Positions 28,117-39,800 of a stretch of 64,000 nucleotides of DNA are shown in pieces. The notes beneath the pieces were generated by a model. It saw only the letters and a program-made list of their open reading frames with translations. It did no database searches and was not told the DNA's origin. The position numbers were made by a program, and so were the translations under genes. The DNA is from Siphonodentalium dalli (lineage: Eukaryota > Mollusca > Scaphopoda > Gadilida > Siphonodentaliidae): the NCBI GenBank assembly GCA_032622095.1, contig CP136066.1, positions 6,597,784 to 6,661,783 on the forward strand, in the 5' to 3' direction. The first letter of the stretch is position 1, and the number at the start of each line of letters is the position of its first letter.

Positions 28117-28548
28117 CTGAGACCATTCTGGACATAGGACAATAAGAAACGACTGGGACCATTCTGGACATAGGACAATAAGAAACGACTGGGACCATTC
28201 TGGACATATAACAATAAGAAACGACTGAGGCCATTCTGGACATAGGACAATAAGAAACGACTGGGACCATTCTGGATATAGGACAATAAGAAACGACTGA
28301 GGCCATTCTGGACATAGGACAATAAGAAACGACTGGGGCCATTCTGGACATAGGACAATAAGAAACGACTGGGGCCATTCTGGACATAGGACAATAAGAA
28401 ACGACTGAGACCATTCTGGACATAGGACAATAAGAAACGACTGGGACCATTCTGGATATAGGACAATAAGAAACGACTGAGACCATTCTGGTAATAGGAC
28501 AATAAGAAACGACTGGGACCATTCTGGACATAGGACAATAAGAAACGA

Positions 28549-29556
28549 CTGGGACCATTCTGGACATAGGACAATAAGAAACGACTGGGACCATTCTGGA
28601 TATAGGACAATAAGAAACGACTTGGACCATTCTGGATATAGGACAATAAGAAACGACTTGGACCATTCTGGACATAGGACAATAAGAAACGACTGAGACC
28701 ATTCTGGAAATAGAACAATAAGAAACGACTGGGACCATTCTGGACATAGGACAATAAGAAACGACTGGGACCATTCTGGATATAGGACAATAAGAAACGA
28801 CTGAGACCATTCTGGAAATAGAACAATAAGAAACGACTGGGACCATTCTGGACATAGGACAATAAGAAACGACTGGGACCATTCTGGATATAGGACAATA
28901 AGAAACGACTTGGACCATTCTGGATATAGGACAATAAGAAACGACTTGGACCATTCTGGACATAGGACAATAAGAAACGACTGAGACCATTCTGGAAATA
29001 GAACAATAAGAAACGACTGGGACCATTCTGGAAATAGGACAATAAGAAACGACTGGGACCATTCTGGATATAGAACAATAAGAAACGACTGAGACCATTC
29101 TGGACATAGGACAATAAGAAACTACTGAGACCATTCTGGACATAGGACAATAAGAAACGACTGAGACCATTCTGGACATAGGACAATAAGAAACGACTGG
29201 GACCATTCTGGACATAGGACAATAAGAAACGACTGAGACCATTCTGGATATAGAACAATAAGAAACGACTTGGACCATTCTGGACATAGGACAATAAGAA
29301 ACGACTGGGACCATTCTGGACATAGGACAATAAGAAACGACTGGGACCATTCTGGACATAGGACAATAAGAAACGACTGGGACCATTCTGGACATAGGAC
29401 AATAAGAAACGACTGGGACCATTCTGGATATAGGACAATAAGAAACGACTTGGACCATTCTGGATATAGGACAATAAGAAACGACTTGGACCATTCTGGA
29501 CATAGGACAATAAGAAACGACTGAGACCATTCTGGAAATAGAACAATAAGAAACGA
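28549..29556 (+). repeat. Five-monomer cassette with CTT (T3) variants, three copies
   Basis: An identical 180-bp cassette occurs at 28549-28728, 28837-29016 and 29377-29556, offset by 288 bp (8 monomers) and 540 bp (15 monomers). Its order is G4/ACA, G4/ATA, T3/ATA, T3/ACA, then A4/AAA with A22. Copies one and three share further monomers on both sides (28513 with 29341, and 28729-28800 with 29557-29628). T3 (CTTGGACC) monomers also occur at 29269, 29629 and 31645 and nowhere else that I noticed. In the + frame that starts at position 2, T3 turns TGG into TTG. Confidence 0.92.
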
Positions 29557-30240
29557 CTGGGACCATTCTGGACATAGGACAATAAGAAACGACTGGGACC
29601 ATTCTGGATATAGGACAATAAGAAACGACTTGGACCATTCTGGACATAGGACAATAAGAAACGACTGGGACCATTCTGGACATAGGACAATAAGAAACGA
29701 CTGGGACCATTCTGGATATATAACAATAAGAAACGACTGGGACCATTCTGGATATATAACAATAAGAAACGACTGGGACCATTCTGGAAATAGAACAATA
29801 AGAAACGACTGGGACCATTCTGGACATAGGACAATAAGAAACGACTGGGACCATTCTGGATATATAACAATAAGAAACGACTGGGACCATTCTGGATATA
29901 GGACAATAAGAAACTACTGAGACCATTCTGGATATAGGACAATAAGAAACTACTGAGACCATTCTGGACATAGGACAATAAGAAACTACTGAGACCATTC
30001 TGGATATAGGACAATAAGAAACGACTGGGACCATTCTGGATATAGGACAATAAGAAACGACTGGGACCATTCTGGATATAGGACAATAAGAAACTACTGA
30101 GACCATTCTGGATATAGAACAATAAGAAACGACTGGGACCATTCTGAATATAGGACAATAAGAAACGACTGAGACCATTCTGGACATAGGACAATAAGAA
30201 ACGACTGGGACCATTCTGGACATAGGACAATAAGAAACGA

Positions 30241-30348
30241 CTGGGACCATTCTGGACATATAACAATAAGAAACGACTGGGGCCATTCTGGACATATAAC
30301 AATAAGAAACGACTGGGGCCATTCTGGACATATAACAATAAGAAACGA
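30241..30348 (+). repeat. Run of three ACA-TATAAC monomers
   Basis: Three consecutive monomers (30241, 30277, 30313) combine ACA at 16-18 with T21 and A22 (ACATATAAC). The second and third also have G6. Elsewhere T21/A22 usually sits on ATA-type monomers, so this combination suggests a recombinant monomer that was then amplified to three copies. A single earlier ACATATAAC copy lies near 28.2 kb. Confidence 0.85.
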
Positions 30349-32098
30349 CTGAGACCATTCTGGACATAGAACAATAAGAAACGACTGAGACCATTCTGGA
30401 TATAGGACAATAAGAAACGACTGGGACCATTCTGGACATAGAACAATAAGAAACGACTGAGACCATTCTGGTAATAGGACAATAAGAAACGACTGGGACC
30501 ATTCTGGACATAGAACAATAAGAAACGACTGGGACCATTCTGGATATAGGACAATAAGAAACGACTGGGACCATTCTGGTAATAGGACAATAAGAAACGA
30601 CTGAGACCATTCTGGACATAGGACAATAAGAAACGACTGAGACCATTCTGGACATAGGACAATAAGAAACTACTGAGACCATTCTGGACATAGAACAATA
30701 AGAAACGACTGAGACCATTCTGGTAATAGGACAATAAGAAACGACTGGGACCATTCTGGTAATAGGACAATAAGAAACGACTGAGACCATTCTGGATATA
30801 GGACAATAAGAAACGACTGGGACCATTCTGGACATAGGACAATAAGAAACGACTGGGACCATTCTGGACATAGGACAATAAGAAACGACTGGGACCATTC
30901 TGGACATAGGACAATAAGAAACGACTGGGGCCATTCTGGATATAGGACAATAAGAAACGACTGGGACCATTCTGGACATAGAACAATACGAAACGACTGG
31001 GACCATTCTGGTAATAGGACAATAAGAAACGACTGGGACCATTCTGGACATAGGACAATAAGAAACGACTGAGACCATTCTGGACATAGGACAATAAGAA
31101 ACGACTGGGACCATTCTGGACATAGGACAATAAGAAACGACTGAGACCATTCTGGACATAGGACAATAAGAAACGACTGGGGCCATTCTGGACATAGGAC
31201 AATAAGAAACGACTGGGACCATTCTGGACATAGGACAATAAGAAACGACTGAGACCATTCTGGACATAGGACAATAAGAAACGACTGGGACCATTCTGGA
31301 CATAGAACAATAAGAAACGACTGAGGCCATTCTGGATATAGAACAATAAGAAACGACTGAGACCATTCTGGTAATAGGACAATAAGAAACGACTGAGACC
31401 ATTCTGGACATAGAACAATAAGAAACGACTGAGACCATTCTGGTAATAGGACAATAAGAAACGACTGGGACCATTCTGGACATAGGACAATAAGAAACGA
31501 CTGGGACCATTCTGGTAATAGGACAATAAGAAACGACTGGGACCATTCTGGATATAGAACAATAAGAAACGACTGGGACCATTCTGGTAATAGGACAATA
31601 AGAAACGACTGGGACCATTCTGGATATAGAACAATAAGAAACGACTTGGACCATTCTGGATATAGGACAATAAGAAACGACTGGGATCATTCTGGACATA
31701 GGACAATAAGAAACGACTGAGATCATTCTGGACATAGGACAATAAGAAACGACTGAGACCATTCTGGACATAGGACAATAAGAAACGACTGAGACCATTC
31801 TGGACATAGAACAATAAGAAACGACTGAGACCATTCTGGACATAGAACAATAAGAAACGACTGAGACCATTCTGGACATAGGACAATAAGAAACGACTGA
31901 GACCATTCTGGTAATAGGACAATAAGAAACGACTGGGACCATTCTGGATATAGGACAATAAGAAACGACTGGGACCATTCTGGACATAGGACAATAAGAA
32001 ACGACTGAGACCATTCTGGACATAGGACAATAAGAAACGACTGAGACCATTCTGGATATAGGACAATAAGAAACGACTGAGACCATTCTGGACATAGG

Positions 32099-32439
32099 AC
32101 AATAAGAAACAACTGAGATCATTCTGGATATAGGACAATAAGAAACGACTGAGACCATTCTGGACATAGGACAATAAGAAACGACTGGGACCATTCTGGT
32201 AATAGGACAATAAGAAACGACTGGGACCATTCTGGACATAGAACAATAAGAAACGACTGAGACCATTCTGGACATAGAACAATAAGAAACAACTGAGATC
32301 ATTCTGGATATAGGACAATAAGAAACGACTGAGACCATTCTGGACATAGGACAATAAGAAACGACTGGGACCATTCTGGTAATAGGACAATAAGAAACGA
32401 CTGGGACCATTCTGGACATAGAACAATAAGAAACGACTG
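32099..32439 (+). repeat. 180-bp offset duplication carrying A35
   Basis: Bases 32099-32259 equal 32279-32439 (161 bases, 5-monomer offset). Both arms begin just before a CAA (A35) site followed by a GATC/ATA monomer, then GACC/ACA, GGACC/TAA and GGACC/ACA-A22 monomers. The limits are a G/A difference at position 22 (32098 against 32278) and an A/G difference at position 4 (32260 against 32440). On the minus strand A35 produces the TTG used as the start of a 129-codon open frame, which I do not regard as a gene. Confidence 0.9.
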
Positions 32440-33738
32440 GGACCATTCTGGTAATAGGACAATAAGAAACGACTGGGACCATTCTGGACATAGGACAATA
32501 AGAAACGACTGGGACCATTCTGGACATAGAACAATAAGAAACGACTGGGACCATTCTGGTAATAGGACAATAAGAAACGACTGGGACCATTCTGGATATA
32601 GGACAATAAGAAACGACTGGGACCATTCTGGACATAGAACAATAAGAAACGACTGAGACCATTCTGGACATAGGACAATAAGAAACGACTGGGACCATTC
32701 TGGATATAGGACAATAAGAAACGACTGAGACCATTCTGGATATAGAACAATAAGAAACGACTGGGGCCATTCTGGACATAGGACAATAAGAAACGACTGG
32801 GACCATTCTGGACATAGGACAATAAGAAACGACTGAGACCATTCTGGATATAGGACAATAAGAAACGACTGAGACCATTCTGGACATAGGACAATAAGAA
32901 ACGACTGGGACCATTCTGGATATAGGACAATAAGAAACGACTGAGACCATTCTGGATATAGAACAATAAGAAACGACTGGGACCATTCTGGATATAGGAC
33001 AATAAGAAACGACTGGGACCATTCTGGGAATACAACAATAAGAAACGACTGGGATCATTCTGGAAATAGAACAATACGAAACGACTGGGACCATTCTGGA
33101 CATAGGACAATAAGAAACGACTGGGGCCATTCTGGACATAGGACAATAAGAAACGACTGGGACCATTCTGGACATAGGACAATAAGAAACGACTGGGGCC
33201 ATTCTGGACATAGGACAATAAGAAACGACTGGGACCATTCTGGACATAGGACAATAAGAAACGACTGGGACCATTCTGGATATAGGACAATAAGAAACGA
33301 CTGGGACCATTCTGTACATAGGACAATAAGAAACGACTGGGACCATTCTGGATATATAACAATAAGAAACGACTGGGACCATTCTGGACATAGGACAATA
33401 AGAAACGACTGGGACCATTCTGGATATATAACAATAAGAAACGACTGGGACCATTCTGTACATAGGACAATAAGAAACGACTGGGACCATTCTGGATATA
33501 TAACAATAAGAAACGACTGAGACCATTCTGGACATAGAACAATAAGAAACGACTGGGACCATTCTGGACATAGGACAATAAGAAACGACTGAGACCATTC
33601 TGGACATAGGACAATAAGAAACGACTGGGACCATTCTGGACATAGGACAATAAGAAACGACTGGGACCATTCTGGACATAGAACAATAAGAAACGACTGG
33701 GACCATTCTGGACATAGAACAATAAGAAACGACTGGGA

Positions 33739-34288
33739 CCATTCTGGACATAGAACAATAAGAAACGACTGGGACCATTCTGGACATAGAACAATAAGAA
33801 ACGACTGAGGCCATTCTGGATATAGAACAATAAGAAACGACTGAGGCCATTCTGGACATAGGACAATAAGAAACGACTGAGACCATTCTGGACATAGGAC
33901 AATAAGAAACGACTGGGACCATTCTGGATATATAACAATAAGAAACGACTGAGACCATTCTGGACATAGGACAATAAGAAACGACTGGGACCATTCTGGA
34001 TATATAACAATAAGAAACGACTGAGGCCATTCTGGACATAGAACAATAAGAAACGACTGGGACCATTCTGGACATAGAACAATAAGAAACGACTGAGGCC
34101 ATTCTGGATATAGAACAATAAGAAACGACTGAGGCCATTCTGGACATAGGACAATAAGAAACGACTGAGACCATTCTGGACATAGGACAATAAGAAACGA
34201 CTGGGACCATTCTGGATATATAACAATAAGAAACGACTGAGACCATTCTGGACATAGGACAATAAGAAACGACTGGGACCATTCTGGA
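33739..34288 (+). repeat. 8-monomer higher-order repeat (288 bp)
   Basis: Bases 33739-34000 equal 34027-34288 (262 bases at a 288-bp offset). The unit order is ACA-A22, G6/ATA-A22, G6/ACA, A4/ACA, G4/ATA-TATAAC, A4/ACA. These are rare states, so the match is strong evidence of a shared origin. The limits are differences at positions 4 and 6 on the left and at position 17 on the right (34001 against 34289). Confidence 0.92.
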
Positions 34289-36004
34289 CATAGAACAATA
34301 AGAAACGACTGGGACCATTCTGGACATAGAACAATAAGAAACGACTGGGACCATTCTGGACATAGGACAATAAGAAACGACTGGGACCATTCTGGACATA
34401 GGACAATAAGAAACGACTGAGACCATTCTGGACATAGGACAATAAGAAACGACTGGGACCATTCTGGAAATAGGACAATAAGAAACTACTGAGACCATTC
34501 TGGTAATAGGACAATAAGAAACGACTGAGACCATTCTGGATATAGGACAATAAGAAACGACTGGGACCATTCTGGACATAGAACAATAAGAAACGACTGA
34601 GACCATTCTGGACATAGGACAATAAGAAACGACTGGGACCATTCTGGACATAGGACAATAAGAAACGACTGGGACCATTCTGGACATAGGACAATAAGAA
34701 ACGACTGGGACCATTCTGGACATAGGACAATAAGAAACGACTGGGACCATTCTGGACATAGGACAATAAGAAACGACTGGGACCATTCTGGACATAGGAC
34801 AATAAGAAACGACTGGGGCCATTCTGGACATAGGACAATAAGAAACTACTGAGACCATTCTGGATATAGGACAATAAGAAACGACTGAGGCCATTCTGGT
34901 AATAGGACAATAAGAAACGACTGAGACCATTCTGGACATAGGACAATAAGAAACGACTGAGACCATTCTGGTAATAGGACAATAAGAAACGACTGAGGCC
35001 ATTCTGGTAATAGGACAATAAGAAACGACTGGGGCCATTCTGGACATAGGACAATAAGAAACGACTGAGACCATTCTGGATATAGGACAATAAGAAACGA
35101 CTGAGGCCATTCTGGTAATAGGACAATAAGAAACGACTGGGACCATTCTGGACATAGGACAATAAGAAACTACTGAGACCATTCTGGATATAGGACAATA
35201 AGAAACGACTGAGGCCATTCTGGTAATAGGACAATAAGAAACGACTGAGACCATTCTGGACATAGGACAATAAGAAACGACTGAGACCATTCTGGTAATA
35301 GGACAATAAGAAACGACTGAGGCCATTCTGGTAATAGGACAATAAGAAACGACTGGGGCCATTCTGGATATAGGACAATAAGAAACTACTGGGACCATTC
35401 TGGACATAGGACAATAAGAAACGACTGAGACCATTCTGGTAATAGGACAATAAGAAACGACTGAGACCATTCTGGTAATAGGACAATAAGAAACGACTGG
35501 GACCATTCTGGTAATAGGACAATAAGAAACTACTGGGACCATTCTGGACATAGGACAATAAGAAACTACTGAGACCATTCTGGTAATAGGACAATAAGAA
35601 ACTACTGGGACCATTCTGGTAATAGGACAATAAGAAACGACTGAGACCATTCTGGAAATAGGACAATAAGAAACTACTGGGACCATTCTGGTAATAGAAC
35701 AATAAGAAACGACTGAGACCATTCTGGAAATAGGACAATAAGAAACGACTGAGACCATTCTGGTAATAGGACAATAAGAAACTACTGAGACCATTCTGGT
35801 AATAGGACAATAAGAAACGACTGAGGCCATTCTGGTAATAGGACAATAAGAAACGACTGAGACCATTCTGGACATAGGACAATAAGAAACGACTGAGACC
35901 ATTCTGGTAATAGGACAATAAGAAACGACTGAGGCCATTCTGGTAATAGGACAATAAGAAACGACTGAGACCATTCTGGACATAGGACAATAAGAAACGA
36001 CTGG

Positions 36005-36879
36005 GACCATTCTGGACATAGGACAATAAGAAACGACTGAGACCATTCTGGACATAGGACAATAAGAAACGACTGGGACCATTCTGGACATAGGACAATA
36101 AGAAACGACTGAGACCATTCTGGTAATAGGACAATAAGAAACGACTGAGGCCATTCTGGACATAGGACAATAAGAAACGACTGAGGCCATTCTGGTAATA
36201 GGACAATAAGAAACGACTGAGACCATTCTGGACATAGGACAATAAGAAACTACTGAGACCATTCTGGTAATAGGACAATAAGAAACGACTGAGACCATTC
36301 TGGACATAGGACAATAAGAAACTACTGAGACCATTCTGGACATAGGACAATAAGAAACGACTGAGACCATTCTGGTAATAGGACAATAAGAAACGACTGA
36401 GGCCATTCTGGACATAGGACAATAAGAAACGACTGAGGCCATTCTGGTAATAGGACAATAAGAAACGACTGGGACCATTCTGGACATAGGACAATAAGAA
36501 ACTACTGAGACCATTCTGGTAATAGGACAATAAGAAACTACTGAGACCATTCTGGACATAGGACAATAAGAAACGACTGAGACCATTCTGGACATAGGAC
36601 AATAAGAAACGACTGGGACCATTCTGGACATAGGACAATAAGAAACGACTGAGACCATTCTGGTAATAGGACAATAAGAAACGACTGAGGCCATTCTGGA
36701 CATAGGACAATAAGAAACGACTGAGGCCATTCTGGTAATAGGACAATAAGAAACGACTGAGACCATTCTGGACATAGGACAATAAGAAACTACTGAGACC
36801 ATTCTGGTAATAGGACAATAAGAAACGACTGAGACCATTCTGGACATAGGACAATAAGAAACTACTGAGACCATTCTGG
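36005..36879 (+). repeat. 540-bp offset duplication (15 monomers), lightly diverged
   Basis: Bases 36005-36339 equal 36545-36879. Beyond that, similarity continues through about 37.0 kb with single differences, such as A/T at position 16 (36340 against 36880). The unit has a characteristic order of A4 GACC, G6/ACA, G6/TAA and T35-linked monomers. A 15-monomer offset is also seen at 9.1, 16.6 and 28.8 kb, but with different contents, so it is not one repeat dispersed over the array. Confidence 0.9.
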
Positions 36880-39800
36880 TAATAGGACAATAAGAAACGA
36901 CTGAGACCATTCTGGTAATAGGACAATAAGAAACGACTGAGGCCATTCTGGACATAGGACAATAAGAAACGACTGAGGCCATTCTGGTAATAGGACAATA
37001 AGAAACGACTGAGACCATTCTGGACATAGGACAATAAGAAACTACTGAGACCATTCTGGTAATAGGACAATAAGAAACGACTGAGACCATTCTGGACATA
37101 GGACAATAAGAAACTACTGAGACCATTCTGGACATAGGACAATAAGAAACGACTGAGACCATTCTGGTAATAGGACAATAAGAAACGACTGAGGCCATTC
37201 TGGACATAGGACAATAAGAAACGACTGAGGCCATTCTGGTAATAGGACAATAAGAAACGACTGGGACCATTCTGGACATAGGACAATAAGAAACTACTGA
37301 GACCATTCTGGTAATAGGACAATAAGAAACTACTGAGACCATTCTGGACATAGGACAATAAGAAACGACTGAGACCATTCTGGACATAGGACAATAAGAA
37401 ACGACTGGGACCATTCTGGACATAGGACAATAAGAAACGACTGAGACCATTCTGGTAATAGGACAATAAGAAACGACTGAGGCCATTCTGGACATAGGAC
37501 AATAAGAAACGACTGAGGCCATTCTGGTAATAGGACAATAAGAAACGACTGAGACCATTCTGGACATAGAACAATAAGAAACGACTGAGACCATTCTGGT
37601 AATAGGACAATAAGAAACTACTGAGACCATTCTGGTAATAGGACAATAAGAAACGACTGAGACCATTCTGGTAATAGGACAATAAGAAACGACTGAGGCC
37701 ATTCTGGTAATAGGACAATAAGAAACGACTGAGGCCATTCTGTACATAGGACAATAAGAAACGACTGAGGCCATTCTGGTAATAGGACAATAAGAAACGA
37801 CTGAGGCCATTCTGGACATAGGACAATAAGAAACGACTGAGGCCATTCTGGTAATAGGACAATAAGAAACGACTGGGACCATTCTGGACATAGGACAATA
37901 AGAAACGACTGAGACCATTCTGGTAATAGGACAATAAGAAACGACTGAGGCCATTCTGGACATAGGACAATAAGAAACGACTGAGGCCATTCTGGTAATA
38001 GGACAATAAGAAACGACTGGGACCATTCTGGTAATAGGACAATAAGAAACTACTGGGACCATTCTGGTAATAGGACAATAAGAAACTACTGAGACCATTC
38101 TGGTAATAGGACAATAAGAAACGACTGGGACCATTCTGGTAATAGGACAATAAGAAACGACTGGGAACATTCTGGTAATAGGACAATAAGAAACGACTGG
38201 GACCATTCTGGTAATAGGACAATAAGAAACGACTGAGACCATTCTGGACATAGGACAATAAGAAACTACTGAGACCATTCTGGACATAGGACAATAAGAA
38301 ACGACTGAGACCATTCTGGTAATAGGACAATAAGAAACGACTGAGGCCATTCTGGACATAGGACAATAAGAAACGACTGAGGCCATTCTGGTAATAGGAC
38401 AATAAGAAACTACTGAGACCATTCTGGTAATAGGACAATAAGAAACGACTGAGACCATTCTGGTAATAGGACAATAAGAAACTACTGGGACCATTCTGGT
38501 AATAGGACAATAAGAAACTACTGAGACCATTCTGGTAATAGGACAATAAGAAACGACTGAGACCATTCTGGACATAGGACAATAAGAAACGACTGAGACC
38601 ATTCTGGTAATAGGACAATAAGAAACTACTGAGACCATTCTGGTAATAGGACAATAAGAAACTACTGAGACCATTCTGGACATAGGACAATAAGAAACTA
38701 CTGAGACCATTCTGGTAATAGGACAATAAGAAACGACTGAGACCATTCTGGTAATAGGACAATAAGAAACTACTGAGACCATTCTGGTAATAGGACAATA
38801 AGAAACTACTGAGACCATTCTGGACATAGGACAATAAGAAACTACTGAGACCATTCTGGTAATAGGACAATAAGAAACGACTGAGACCATTCTGGTAATA
38901 GGACAATAAGAAACTACTGAGACCATTCTGGTAATAGGACAATAAGAAACTACTGAGACCATTCTGGACATAGGACAATAAGAAACTACTGAGACCATTC
39001 TGGTAATAGGACAATAAGAAACGACTGAGACCATTCTGGACATAGGACAATAAGAAACGACTGAGACCATTCTGGTAATAGGACAATAAGAAACTACTGA
39101 GGCCATTCTGGTAATAGGACAATAAGAAACGACTGAGGCCATTCTGGACATAGGACAATAAGAAACGACTGAGGCCATTCTGGTAATAGGACAATAAGAA
39201 ACTACTGAGACCATTCTGGTAATAGGACAATAAGAAACGACTGAGACCATTCTGGTAATAGGACAATAAGAAACGACTGGGACCATTCTGGTAATAGGAC
39301 AATAAGAAACGACTGAGACCATTCTGGTAATAGGACAATAAGAAACTACTGGGACCATTCTGGACATAGGACAATAAGAAACTACTGAGACCATTCTGGT
39401 AATAGGACAATAAGAAACTACTGTGACCATTCTGGACATAGGACAATAAGAAACGACTGAGACCATTCTGGTAATAGGACAATAAGAAACGACTGGGGCC
39501 ATTCTGGTAATAGGACAATAAGAAACGACTGGGGCCATTCTGGTAATAGGACAATAAGAAACGACTGAGACCATTCTGGTAATAGGACAATAAGAAACGA
39601 CTGGGGCCATTCTGGTAATAGGACAATAAGAAACGACTGGGACCATTCTGGATATAGAACAATAAGAAACGACTGGGGCCATTCTGGATATAGGACAATA
39701 AGAAACGACTGGGACCATTCTGGTAATAGGACAATAAGAAACGACTGAGACCATTCTGGACATAGGACAATAAGAAACGACTGAGACCATTCTGGATATA

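Larger units (their letters stand above)
28117..34884 (+). repeat. Distinct satellite domain: G35, ACA/ATA-type, A22-rich
   Basis: These 188 monomers differ in composition from the rest. T35, common elsewhere, occurs only about eight times (at 29123, 29915, 29951, 29987, 30095, 30671, 34487 and 34847). TAA at 16-18, the majority state elsewhere, is absent from 28513-30456 (54 monomers) and from 32581-34488 (53 monomers). TAGAAC (A22) and TATAAC (T21 A22) copies are enriched, and most AAA-type copies are here. Both outer borders are gradual over a few monomers. The domain could be an older or separately amplified subfamily. It also holds the only long open frames, which follow from the loss of stop-making variants. 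Confidence 0.92.

Noticed and set aside
29270-29920. Two + strand open frames, 29270-29524 (84 codons) and 29630-29920 (96 codons), with a 12-residue DHSG-x-RTIRND-type repeat
   Set aside because: Both start at TTG created by T3 and have no ATG. They stay open only because 36 is a multiple of three and G4 or T3 replaces the TGA formed by A4. They lie wholly inside satellite monomers, with no codon bias, signal or flanking gene structure.
31723-32112. Minus-strand open frame of 129 codons
   Set aside because: It starts at a TTG formed by an A35 variant and ends at a TGA formed by T7. It is a chance run between stop-making variants in the G35-rich domain, with no independent sign of coding.
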